From Zhongshania sp. (GTDB lineage: Bacteria > Pseudomonadota > Gammaproteobacteria > Pseudomonadales > Spongiibacteraceae), in contig JAGPVP010000104.1 of NCBI GenBank assembly GCA_018066965.1, positions 1-64,000 on the forward strand: DNA of 64,000 nucleotides, read 5' to 3'. Positions 37,759 through 47,200 of the stretch are shown piece by piece. The position numbers and the translations under genes are program-made. The notes beneath the pieces were generated by a model. The model had not been told where the DNA came from. It ran no database searches and saw only the letters and a list, made by a program, of their open reading frames with translations. The stretch's first letter is position 1; each line of letters opens with the position of its first letter.

Positions 37759-39179
37759 TGAGCCAAGCCAACTCCGTCTGGATAGCCGACGACGACCGAT
37801 CGATACGCTGGGTACTTGAAAAAGCCCTCACCCAAGCGGGCATCATTACTCGCTGCTTTGAAAATGGCGACGAACTGCTCGGACACCTTGAAGGGGAAGT
37901 ACCCGACGCCATCATAAGCGACATTCGCATGCCGGGCATTGACGGCTTAAAACTGCTATCCCGAATTACCGCCGCACACCCAGGCCTACCCGTTATTATT
38001 ACGACGGCACACTCGGACCTAGATAGCGCGGTAGCGTCATATCAAGGCGGCGCGTTTGAGTACCTACCCAAACCCTTTGACGTAGATGAAGCCGTCGCCA
38101 CCACCCAGCGCGCGCTCCAGCATGCCAATAAAAATCGTAATTTACTCCCTGAGCAAGCCCCGCTTGAACCCACCGAAATCATCGGTGAAGCGCCGGCAAT
38201 GCAGGAGGTTTTTCGCGCTATTGGTCGCCTATCACAGTCCAACATTACCGTGCTGATCAACGGTGAATCGGGTACCGGTAAAGAGCTCGTGGCGCAGGCA
38301 TTACATCGCCACAGCCCACGCGCTACCAAACCCTTTATTGCCTTGAACATGGCGGCCATTCCCAAAGACTTAATGGAGTCTGAGCTATTTGGCCATGAAA
38401 AAGGCGCCTTCACCGGTGCCAGTGCACAGCGCCGTGGCCGCTTTGAACAAGCCAACCTTGGCACACTGTTTTTAGATGAAATCGGCGACATGCCCGCCGA
38501 CACCCAAACTCGATTACTGCGGGTTTTAGCAGACGGTGAATTCTACCGCGTCGGCGGCCACACCCCCGTTAAAGTGGATGTGCGCATCATTGCCGCGACC
38601 CATCAAAACCTTGAGAAGCTGGTCAAAAACAACACCTTCCGAGAAGACCTTTTTCACCGTCTCAATGTTATCCGCATTCATTTACCACGCCTGTCTGAGC
38701 GCCGGGAAGACATTCCCAAGCTCATGCAGCATTTCTTCACCCGCGCCGGCAATGAACTAAACGTAGAGCCAAAACGCCTGCGCCCAGAAACAGAAGAGTA
38801 CCTCTGCCAAATGGAATGGCAGGGCAACGTTCGTCAACTAGAAAACACCTGCCGCTGGTTGACCGTAATGGCCGCCGGTCGTGAAATCCACATCGACGAC
38901 CTTCCACCAGAGCTACTCGAAAGACCCCAAGGCGAAGCCGCACCGGCGTCAAACTGGCAGGACAATCTCAAACGCTGGGCAGATCAAGAATTAATGCTCG
39001 GGCGGGAAAAGTTACTAGATCGCGCCGTACCGCAGTTCGAACGAATTATGATTGAAGCCGCACTGCGATACACCCACGGACGCCGCCGCGATGCCGCCAA
39101 CTTACTAGGCTGGGGCCGCAACACCCTGACTCGTAAAATTAAAGAATTGGGTATGGGCGGCGATGATGACGATGATTGA
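37758..39179 (+). CDS. glnG: Nitrogen-regulation response regulator NtrC
   Basis: A 473-residue sigma-54 activator. The receiver domain has DDDRSIRW and the phosphoacceptor Asp55 in SDIRMPGIDG. The AAA+ domain has NGESGTGKELVAQ (Walker A), GAFTGA for sigma-54 contact and LFLDEIGDMP (Walker B). The C-terminal Fis-like helix-turn-helix is AANLLGWGRNTLTRKIKELG. The protein ends in GGDDDDD, an unusually acidic tail. It activates glnA and other nitrogen genes in response to low glutamine. Confidence 0.96.
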   Translation: MSQANSVWIADDDRSIRWVLEKALTQAGIITRCFENGDELLGHLEGEVPDAIISDIRMPGIDGLKLLSRITAAHPGLPVIITTAHSDLDSAVASYQGGAFEYLPKPFDVDEAVATTQRALQHANKNRNLLPEQAPLEPTEIIGEAPAMQEVFRAIGRLSQSNITVLINGESGTGKELVAQALHRHSPRATKPFIALNMAAIPKDLMESELFGHEKGAFTGASAQRRGRFEQANLGTLFLDEIGDMPADTQTRLLRVLADGEFYRVGGHTPVKVDVRIIAATHQNLEKLVKNNTFREDLFHRLNVIRIHLPRLSERREDIPKLMQHFFTRAGNELNVEPKRLRPETEEYLCQMEWQGNVRQLENTCRWLTVMAAGREIHIDDLPPELLERPQGEAAPASNWQDNLKRWADQELMLGREKLLDRAVPQFERIMIEAALRYTHGRRRDAANLLGWGRNTLTRKIKELGMGGDDDDD

Positions 39180-39189
39180 TATCATCGTC
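39168..39189 (+). repeat. Perfect hairpin spanning the glnG stop codon
   Basis: GACGATGAT (39168-39176) and ATCATCGTC (39181-39189) form a nine-base-pair stem, and the TGA stop codon lies in the four-base loop. There is no T-tract. It encodes the acidic tail of NtrC and may end or protect the glnLG transcript. Confidence 0.5.
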
Positions 39190-39195
39190 TGAGCT

Positions 39196-39453
39196 TTAGT
39201 TTCGTCCTACGGGGCAATCTAATAATTCCGCACCATTCCCCATGGCGGCCACAGTGTAGATGCCGCGCTGTGCGACACCACTAAAATTATCCCCAGCAGC
39301 GTAACCACAATTTATTTCTAGCTCCATAAGAAGACGACTAAGCGCCGTATGCAGTTTATAAAATGGCATCGGCAACCTGCCACTAAGGTGGGTATTTTGG
39401 GGCTTCTGCGGCGGCTTAAAACTAAGCCGCAATTCTATATAGTCTCTCGCCAT
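39196..39453 (-). CDS. Possible small protein, unrecognised
   Basis: An 85-residue minus-strand frame with ATG 39453 preceded by AAAAGG at a normal distance. The sequence (for example LHTALSRLLMELEINCGYAA and SGVAQRGIYTVAAMG) matches no family I know. It has no signal peptide or clear membrane segment. It may be a genuine small gene, a remnant, or chance. Confidence 0.2.
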   Translation of the reverse strand: MARDYIELRLSFKPPQKPQNTHLSGRLPMPFYKLHTALSRLLMELEINCGYAAGDNFSGVAQRGIYTVAAMGNGAELLDCPVGRN

Positions 39454-39487
39454 ACCCGCACCTTTTATATCTCGTCATACTCGACTC

Positions 39488-39521
39488 CGATCGGGTATCC
39501 AGGTGAGCGGGTAGCGAATGC
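39488..39521 (-). repeat. Dispersed intergenic repeat, left copy
   Basis: The reverse complement reads GCATTCGCT, a variable spot, then TCACCTGGATACCCGATCG. The same unit occurs on the plus strand at 39829-39862 with a few substitutions. The unit looks like the GATCC/TCGGGG repeats seen between genes in many proteobacteria. Confidence 0.6.
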
Positions 39522-39828
39522 TTTTAGGCGCCAGTCGTCGGACACGGTATTTTACCCCGCTTTTGAACTCACCGAGCATCGCAGAAATTCAATGAGATGC
39601 TTTCAGAGAGGACTGCCTGAACCGAAGGGTAAGACACGTGGTGCCGAATAACTTAGTCGCCCAGCTAGGACGAAATAACGGCCAGCAGGAATATCATTAA
39701 AGGGAATAATTTATAAACTCAAAGCTTTTCCGCCTAGAGCTATTACCCTTACCCCGAGGTATCCCCAAATCCCTTGAGTATCCACATACCTCAGGCGTGG
39801 AGCTACGTCTTCATCATCAAAGCCAATG

Positions 39829-39862
39829 GCATTCGCTGCGCTTCACCTGGATCCCCGATCGG
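39829..39862 (+). repeat. Dispersed intergenic repeat, right copy
   Basis: GCATTCGCT, a variable spot, TTCACCTGGATCCCCGATCGG, inverted relative to the copy at 39488-39521. It continues into a G-rich tract with GGGGATGACG twice. The two copies bound a 375-nt segment without a recognised gene. Confidence 0.6.
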
Positions 39863-39998
39863 GGTCGGGGATGACGGGGTTTTGAAGGGCCGGGGATGAC
39901 GCGGCCCGATGCCGCGTGATGCGGCGTGATGTGTCGGGGAGCTTAGTCTTTCGTCGGGAATGACGGAGTGTTTTGTCATCCTCAACAACTCGACTCCA

Positions 39999-40655
39999 CT
40001 ACTGCGGAGGATCAATATGCGGCCCGAGCGTAGTATTAACTCGAAACCAACCCGCTATGCTGTAACGCAATCGACTGGCGGTGGTGACTTCATGAGGGAA
40101 GCGGTCGCTCAAGAACACCACCAAGGTGCCCATCAAGGGTGATATTTTTGCGATGGGTTCAACGCCATCTTCGTACATCACCAAATGCCCGCCGTCGGCG
40201 ACAGCCCAATTTGGATTTAAATAAAACACGGTAGACAGCACCCGGTTCGTTCGGCCCTTAAACGCGTCGACGTGCTTTTTATAAAATGCACCGGGAACAT
40301 AGCGGGCAAAATGGCATTCGTAGTCAAACAACCCCATAAACAAGCGTCGGTTCAAGCCTACGCGCAGGGTTTCCATCCACGCTAAATAGCTCGCCTCTAC
40401 CTCGTCGCCTGAGCTCAGCCAGCGAATTTCATCATTGCGCACAAAGGGATTCAACTGAAACTCGCCAGCGCGCCCCACGCCAGCAGGGCGAAACACGTCG
40501 TCTTCAAAACTGGCAATGCGCGTGAACAAGGCGTCACTCAAATTGAGCGGTAAAGCGACGGGCAGCACAACATAACCCGTTCCGGTGAGGGCGTCGGCGA
40601 TACGATCAAAAACCAGCTCCGCATCTAGCGTCGATGTCAGTAGTTCAGCTTCCAC
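39999..40655 (-). CDS. 2-oxoglutarate/Fe(II)-dependent dioxygenase
   Basis: A 218-residue prolyl-4-hydroxylase-like oxygenase (SM-20/P4Hc type). The iron ligands are His128 and Asp130 in FYKKHVDAF and His188 in FPHEV; Arg197 in RLRYSIAGWF would hold 2-oxoglutarate. RVLSTVFYLNPNW and GGHLVMY are typical core strands. All key residues are present. The substrate is unknown; bacterial relatives hydroxylate proline in proteins such as EF-Tu. Single gene next to a repeat region. Confidence 0.88.
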   Translation of the reverse strand: MEAELLTSTLDAELVFDRIADALTGTGYVVLPVALPLNLSDALFTRIASFEDDVFRPAGVGRAGEFQLNPFVRNDEIRWLSSGDEVEASYLAWMETLRVGLNRRLFMGLFDYECHFARYVPGAFYKKHVDAFKGRTNRVLSTVFYLNPNWAVADGGHLVMYEDGVEPIAKISPLMGTLVVFLSDRFPHEVTTASRLRYSIAGWFRVNTTLGPHIDPPQ

Positions 40656-40758
40656 AGCCCAATCCCTGAAAAAACTGCATAATTACTCTTAAGCTAGCCG
40701 CTGTCACTTATTAATTTTTATTAGCCGCTGTGATTAATACCACGCGTAAATTTACTAT

Positions 40759-41652
40759 TTAGCGCAGGTGTCGCAAGGCTACCACCAAGTCTGGAATAAA
40801 CTGCAAATAGCTGCCGTACTGCCAAAGTTGGGTCGAAATAGACGGTCGCAATTCGCGCTCTACTTGGTCGATTAAACCGTGCAGACGCCGCCGGCCTTGA
40901 ACGCGGTTCACGGCAACTTCAATCACTGGCGCCAACAATGGTGTTGCCACCAGCATTACCGCAAAGCCGGCAACCGCACCACTTAACGCCACCCAACCGG
41001 GCACCCCAAACCACCCCGCCCACAATGCCGCCCACGCACTTTGCTGACTAAGATATACGCTGCTGGCCGCCGACATACCAATCATCGACGCGCTGCCAAA
41101 GGCAATTTTATCGCTCACACCCCGCCCCAACAGGCCCACACTTAAAAACACTAATAAATCGCGACTGCTATCGTGCTGCAAGCCCATTTGCGCCACCGCC
41201 GCCTGAAGCCGTTTGGCTGCGCGCTCGCTATCATAGGGTGCCAAGATGGATTGCAAGCGTGCAATATCACCCGATTGGTAATCTGGATGGCCGCGCAACT
41301 GCGCAAGTAAAAGCGCCTGCAATGCCGGTAAGTCTAAGATCTGCTCAGCCAAAATATCGGCTACCGCTTGCTCTTTGCCGGTGAGCTTTCTAAACACCGG
41401 CTGCCCGCGCTGCCCCGCCCGACGCAGTAATCGCCACAGTGCGCGGGGAATATTCATTAAATCTGCGGGAACATCAGCCTTATTGTGCCAATGCCTAGCA
41501 GAAACTGCGGACACAGATCGAAAATAGCGCTGATGCACATCATCTACCCGCGCATGGGCCGCCGCAAAATGCGTGCTCAAGGCCAGCTGTAAGTTTGCCT
41601 GCCAGTGTGCCTCTGCCTCGCTGAACGCTGAAGTTTGCTTATCTGTACTCAC
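40759..41652 (-). CDS. Membrane protein of unknown function
   Basis: A 297-residue protein. The first two thirds are soluble and helical (LLRRAGQRGQPVFRKLTGKE; ILDLPALQALLLAQLRG). The rest has two hydrophobic stretches (IAFGSASMIGMSAASSVYLS region; WVALSGAVAGFAVMLVATPL) before a charged tail. I do not recognise a family. It is divergent from argA, 96 nt away. Confidence 0.7.
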   Translation of the reverse strand: MSTDKQTSAFSEAEAHWQANLQLALSTHFAAAHARVDDVHQRYFRSVSAVSARHWHNKADVPADLMNIPRALWRLLRRAGQRGQPVFRKLTGKEQAVADILAEQILDLPALQALLLAQLRGHPDYQSGDIARLQSILAPYDSERAAKRLQAAVAQMGLQHDSSRDLLVFLSVGLLGRGVSDKIAFGSASMIGMSAASSVYLSQQSAWAALWAGWFGVPGWVALSGAVAGFAVMLVATPLLAPVIEVAVNRVQGRRRLHGLIDQVERELRPSISTQLWQYGSYLQFIPDLVVALRHLR

Positions 41653-41748
41653 AAATTATCGCTCTGTATAAAGCGCATAAAAATGGCTTGTAAGCCCATG
41701 ACATTACACACAAAATGAAGGCTTAAACTCATAACACATACTGCTGCC

Positions 41749-43059
41749 ATGTCAGAACATACCGATTACGTAAAATGGTTCCGCAACTCTGCGCCGTATA
41801 TTAATACTCACCGCGGTAAAACATTTGTAGTTATGTTTGGCGGTGAAGCCGTTGCGCACCCAAACTTTGCCAACATTGTGCATGATATTGCGCTGCTCAA
41901 CAGCCTTGGCGTAAAACTTGTGTTGGTGCACGGCGCGCGCCCGCAAATCGAAGAGCGGGTTCGCGACGCCGGCATTGAAAGCCGCTACCACAATGATCTG
42001 CGCATTACGGATGATATAGAACTGCGCTATGTAACCGACGCGGCGGGTTCGCTGCGCGCTCATATAGAAGCTTTGCTATCGATGGGCGTAGCCAACTCGC
42101 CCATGCACGGCGCAGCTATACGGGTGTGCTCTGGCAATTATGTTACCGCTCGCCCGATTGGGGTAGTAGACGGAGTCGATTTACGGCACACCGGTATGGT
42201 CCGAAAAATTGACGCCCAAGCTGTGCAACAACAACTGAATCATCAGCACGTTGTTATATTGTCGCCACTGGGTTACTCCCCCACTGGCGAAGTATTTAAC
42301 CTCACCGCTGAAGACGTTGCGGTGCATACCGCCGCCGCACTAAAAGCTGACAAGCTCATTTTATTTACCGCCGCCGCGGGCTTACTCGACAGCGAGCAGG
42401 AATTGATACGGCAGTGCGAATACCGCGATGTTGATCGTGAATTAGAACAACAGGTCGCACTGCGCAGCGACAGCATTGTACAAGCAGTGGTCGATGCGGG
42501 TGACCTTGGTATTAATCGCTGCCACATGGTGTCGTTCCAAGAAGATGGCGCACTGCTGCAAGAACTCTTTAGCCGTGACGGCGCCGGCACGCTCATCACG
42601 CAAGAACACTACGAGCAATTTATGACCGCCGATATCGACGATGTCGGTGGCCTGCTCGCGATTATTGAACCCCTAGAAGCAAAAGGTGTATTACTAAAAC
42701 GCTCGCGAGAATTATTAGAAAACGAAATTGAACACTTTAAAATTTTAGTTCGCGACGGCATGGTCGTCGCCTGTGCAGCGCTATACCCGTATCCAGAACA
42801 ACGCAGCGGAGAGATCGCCTGCGTTGCTACGCATCCGGATTATCGCGGCGCTGATCGGGCCGAACGATTATTAGAGTTGCTTGAAAAAGAAGCTCGTAAA
42901 AAGGGCTTAGATTCCGTGTTTGTGCTCACCACTCAAACCGCGCATTGGTTTCAAGAGCAGGGCTATGTGGAATGCCAAATAGACGATCTGCCTCCGGCTA
43001 AAAAGCAGCTCTACAATTTTCAACGCAAATCCAAAGCGTTTATTAAGACTTTAAATTGA
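41749..43059 (+). CDS. argA: Amino-acid N-acetyltransferase (N-acetylglutamate synthase)
   Basis: A 436-residue enzyme for the first step of arginine synthesis: glutamate plus acetyl-CoA to N-acetylglutamate. The N-terminal two thirds are an amino-acid-kinase domain (GKTFVVMFGGEAVAH; LVLVHGARPQIEERV) that binds arginine as feedback inhibitor. The C-terminal GNAT domain covers about residues 290-436 (GEIACVATHPDYRGADRAE then RLLELLEKEA). Length and order match classical ArgA. The start of rsmE is one base after its stop. Confidence 0.96.
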   Translation: MSEHTDYVKWFRNSAPYINTHRGKTFVVMFGGEAVAHPNFANIVHDIALLNSLGVKLVLVHGARPQIEERVRDAGIESRYHNDLRITDDIELRYVTDAAGSLRAHIEALLSMGVANSPMHGAAIRVCSGNYVTARPIGVVDGVDLRHTGMVRKIDAQAVQQQLNHQHVVILSPLGYSPTGEVFNLTAEDVAVHTAAALKADKLILFTAAAGLLDSEQELIRQCEYRDVDRELEQQVALRSDSIVQAVVDAGDLGINRCHMVSFQEDGALLQELFSRDGAGTLITQEHYEQFMTADIDDVGGLLAIIEPLEAKGVLLKRSRELLENEIEHFKILVRDGMVVACAALYPYPEQRSGEIACVATHPDYRGADRAERLLELLEKEARKKGLDSVFVLTTQTAHWFQEQGYVECQIDDLPPAKKQLYNFQRKSKAFIKTLN

Positions 43060-43060
43060 T

Positions 43061-43798
43061 ATGCGCGTACCACGAATTTATGTTGAACAAGACCTTGCCA
43101 CTGGCCAAACGCTAACACTCGACGAGCGCGCCGCCCACTACGTGTCGCAGGTGCTGCGCATGCGCGCTGGCCGCGAACTTATTTTGTTTAATGGCGACGG
43201 CCACGCCTACCCAGCAACGATAAGCGAAGCGGGAAAAAAATTAGTCAGCTGCCTGCTTAGCGATCAAACCCTGCCCGCAGCGCCACCCTCGCCATTGAAT
43301 ATCGAGCTTGCGATTGGCATTTCTAAAGGCGACCGCTTTGACTGGGTAATACAAAAAGCCACTGAGCTTGGCGTGAGTAAAATTACACCGCTATTTACTG
43401 AGCGCGTCGATGTAAAACTCAGCGGCGAACGCCAAGAAAAGAAACAGCGTCACTGGCAGCAAATTATGATCAGTGCCTGCGAGCAAAGTGGCCGCAATGA
43501 TTTAGTCGACATAGGCGACGCCTGTCGTTTAGACGATTGGTACTCAAGCCTAAGCAGCGATATTAAATTGGTATTGTGCCCCAGCTTGAATGAGCAACTC
43601 GCAGTTAATAACGACGCCGCAAATAACATCACATTGCTGGTTGGCCCTGAGGGCGGACTCAGCGATGAAGAAATTGCCTACAGCCTTAAGCAAGGCTTTC
43701 TCGCCCTGCAATTAGGCCCGCGAGTACTGCGCACAGAAACAGCCCCGATCGCGGCCATTAGTATTGTTCAACATCGCTGGGGAGACATGGGCTGGTAA
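43061..43798 (+). CDS. rsmE: 16S rRNA (uracil1498-N3)-methyltransferase
   Basis: A 245-residue SPOUT methyltransferase that adds a methyl group to U1498 of 16S rRNA. The trefoil-knot SAM site LLVGPEGGLSDEEIAYSLKQ and the C-terminal GPRVLRTETAPIAAISIVQ are diagnostic, and the N-terminal PUA-like domain begins MRVPRIYVEQ. It lies directly behind argA, likely in the same transcript. Confidence 0.95.
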   Translation: MRVPRIYVEQDLATGQTLTLDERAAHYVSQVLRMRAGRELILFNGDGHAYPATISEAGKKLVSCLLSDQTLPAAPPSPLNIELAIGISKGDRFDWVIQKATELGVSKITPLFTERVDVKLSGERQEKKQRHWQQIMISACEQSGRNDLVDIGDACRLDDWYSSLSSDIKLVLCPSLNEQLAVNNDAANNITLLVGPEGGLSDEEIAYSLKQGFLALQLGPRVLRTETAPIAAISIVQHRWGDMGW

Positions 43799-43821
43799 TT
43801 GGGTAAGCGTACTTATACCCG

Positions 43822-44283
43822 CTACAAGGCGGCTATAAGTTCTTCTTCAAGCGCATCCCAATCAGGAATCATTAACGGCACATCTAAAGCGCGAACGTGG
43901 CTCTGAATGAGAGAGCTAGGCTCGCCATCCAAATGGCTAATATCGCTCTCACGCAGGCGCGCAATACGCGGCACACCACTCAATACCAAAGCAAAAAACG
44001 GCATTTTTTGGCGATCAGTAATACCGTGTAATACCGCCATTTGCCGCAACACCAAGTTCTTTGGCAACTCGCCTTCTAACAAGCCTTCAAAACTGATTAC
44101 CGGAATTTCTTGCTCGCGCCAAACCATATAGCCCAATAAAAATGGCGACGACACCGCCGAGCTTAATTGTCCCGCCAAGATCACTTCGGCCACCGCCGCA
44201 TTAGGCACCAACAAGCCACGTCCAACCAAGGGTAAAATAATATTTGTCAGCACCGACGACGATGTTCCCGCTACTGTGTTCAT
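43822..44283 (-). CDS. chpC: CheW-like protein ChpC
   Basis: A 153-residue CheW-domain protein that ends the chemosensory operon. Features are LPLVGRGLLVPNAAVAEVI at the N-terminus, YMVWREQEIPVISFEGLL in the middle and a C-terminal acidic tail. Its start overlaps the stop of chpA by four bases (ATGA). In Pseudomonas ChpC links additional receptors to ChpA; the same is likely here. Confidence 0.82.
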   Translation of the reverse strand: MNTVAGTSSSVLTNIILPLVGRGLLVPNAAVAEVILAGQLSSAVSSPFLLGYMVWREQEIPVISFEGLLEGELPKNLVLRQMAVLHGITDRQKMPFFALVLSGVPRIARLRESDISHLDGEPSSLIQSHVRALDVPLMIPDWDALEEELIAAL

Positions 44284-47200
44284 GCGCTCACCAAACCAGA
44301 CGTCACTTCATCAATCGCCTTTAATAATTGAATTTCCTGGTAAGGTTTACCGAGGAAATTATGCACCCCTAAGGCAAACGCGCGCTGGCGATGCTTTTGA
44401 CCGGTACGCGAACTAATCATAATAATTGGAATATCTTTCATGCGCGGATTACTGCGCACTCGGCTCGCCACTTCAAAACCGTCCATGCGCGGCATTTCTA
44501 TATCGAGCAAAATGACGTCGGGTAAACGCTCGCTGCCTTGGAGCTGATTGATAGCGTCGAGGCCATCTCGCGCCAACACCACTTCCATATGTTGACGAGC
44601 AAGTAAGCGCGAGGTCACTTTTCTTACCGTCACCGAATCATCGACCACCATTATTAAGCGATTATTCTTTCTGGCTAGGGCCGGTTGCGACTGCAACTGA
44701 TTACCCGCCAAGCGTCGCGCAACATCGGCGCGAATACTCGCCAGCATGTCTAGAATAACAACCACACTACCATCACCCAATACGGTTGCGCCCGACAAAC
44801 CCGGCACCGCAGCAAATTGCGGCCCCAGCGTTTTTACCACCACTTCGCGAGAACCCAGCAGCGAATCGACTTGGATCGCCGTTGGCGGCTCGGCATTGCG
44901 AATTAATAACACCGGACGCGATTCTAACTGCCCCTCAAGATGGGCGACGCGACCTGCATCGAGCAAATTACCCATGTAACGCAATTTATATTGCTGTCCG
45001 GCGTACTCAAAATCTGGGCCGCCCTCTTGATAATACACATCCAACTCATAAGGGCTAACCCGCACAATGCCTTCGATATTGTTCAAAGGCACCGCGTATA
45101 TCTCGCCACCCACGCTCACCATCAAGGCGCGGTTTACCGACACCGTAAAGGGCAGACGAATCTCAAAGCGGGAACCGCGACCAGCTTCGGTCTGAATTTC
45201 TATCGCGCCGCCCAGCTGTTTAATCTCGCTGCGCACCACGTCCATACCCACGCCGCGGCCAGAGATTTGAGTAATGTTTTTTGCCGTACTAAAACCCGCG
45301 TGGAAAATATAATCCAGTAACTGCCGCTCACTAAGCTCTGCGTCGGCAGAGATCAATTTCAGCTCTTCGGCACGACGCCGCACCGCTTGCAAATCAATAC
45401 CGCCACCGTCGTCGCTAATAACAATCACGACATCGCCACCTTGGCGATCAAAGCGCATACTAATTTCGCCAACTGCAGGCTTACCTGCCGCCTCGCGAAC
45501 GTCTTGGGGCTCAATACCATGATCTATAGCGTTGCGCAGCATGTGCTCTAGCGCAGGAATAATTCGCTCTAATACCCGGCGATCCATCTCGCCTTCGGCA
45601 TTGTAAACATTAAACTCAACCGGCTTATCTAGCTCACTGCCGATTTGCCTAACACCCCGACGCAGCCTTGGCACCATGCGCGAGAAATGCACCAACTGCG
45701 AACGCATTAAGCCTTCTTGCAATTCGGTGTTTACCCGCGATTGCTGAATCAGCAAAGTTTCCATGTCGCGGCTTTTTTCCAACAGCGTGCCGCGCAAATC
45801 CACTAGATCAGATGCCGACTCTAATAGCGATCTCGACAATTGCTGCAACTGTGAGTAGCGGTCAAACTCCAGCGGGTCAAAACCGTCAGCACCCTCGCTT
45901 TCAACCTGCTCTTGGCGGAAAATAATTTGGGCTTCGGTTTCTATATCCATGCGCCGCACTTGACTCTGCAAGCGCTCGACGGTGATTTCCATTTCTTCCA
46001 AGGAGAAATGAATTTCGTTGACCTGTTCTTCAACTCGACCACGGGCAATAGACGTTTCACCAGCCAAGTTAATCAGTCGCTCAAGCAGTGGCGACGGCAC
46101 CTTAATCATTTCTTGCGGCGTTGCTCTGGCCATTGATGACGCCAGCGAACCCTCGTGACTAATCTCGGTGTCGCTTATTAAGCTCGGCAGTAATTCCTGA
46201 TCTGGTATTGTGAACAATGCCTGCGCCACCGCGTGTTCATCTTCAGCATCGCTGCCCGCGATCTCACTTAACGGTATCGCGCCGGTTGGGTCGTCGATGG
46301 CGGCAATACTACTCACCAGCCGATCTTGGAATTGCTGCACCAGATTAAAAAATTCGTCGCCGCCGGTATTGCGATGCGCAACGGCGGACGCGATGGCAGT
46401 TTCAAAATTATGACTGAGGTCGCCGACCGCCATCAGTCCCGATAACCTCGCGCCGCCTTTTAAGGTGTGCAGGTAACGTTGAATATTATCGAGATGAACC
46501 AATTCATCTCGCTCACCCGACCAGTAGTGAATAGATTCATCGAGGCTCTCTAATAGATCTGCCGCCTCTTCTAAGAAAATCTCCAGTATCTCTACATCAA
46601 TACCATCATCGATTGCTACTGGATCTGCCGCAGACTTGTCGACAGTAGCGGAATCTTTCGCAGAAGGTGTTTCTGAAATAAGGTCATCAGCAAGTGGGGC
46701 GCGCTCGATAAACTCACTTTCTTGCAGCACGTCGCCATCGCGATCAACAGCTACCTCGCTGAGATCAACATTGCGAATGCGATCAATCAAGCCGCTGTTT
46801 TCAGCTACAGTCTGTTCGGCCGCCAACTGATTTAAATAATCCATCAGTTGTTCTAAGGCTTCATTCACCAAGGCAACAAACCGTCTTGGCACAGGCTCTG
46901 TCGCGTGACTGAGCAACACTTGCAAGGCCTGCGCAAGCTCGGCCACTGCCTCGCAATTAATATCTTCTGCGCGCTGGGCAAACACGCCCATGGTTTGCGC
47001 GTACTCCACCAACGTCGTGGCGCCAACATGTTGCTGCTCACTAAGAATGTCTAGCAAGCCCTGCACGCCATCGCTATTGTTAGCCAAAAACGCATCTAAC
47101 GCACCGGCCGCCAACTCACCACGTGCGCCACGGTCAACCGCAAATTCCGCCTCGTGAATAAGCTGCACTGACAGCGCATTAATAGATGACAATAGGGTTT

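Larger units (their letters stand above)
39180..39998. other. Gene-poor stretch with dispersed repeats
   Basis: About 800 bases hold no gene I can identify with confidence. They contain an inverted pair of dispersed repeat units (39488-39521 and 39829-39862). A G-rich block at 39849-39965 repeats GGGGATGACG and GCGGCGTGATG variants. The only coding candidate is the weak minus frame at 39196-39453. The stretch looks like intergenic repeat DNA. Confidence 0.6.

Noticed and set aside
39349-39651. Plus-strand frame of 100 codons in the gene-poor stretch
   Set aside because: It crosses the repeat unit at 39488-39521, has no ribosome site and resembles no protein.
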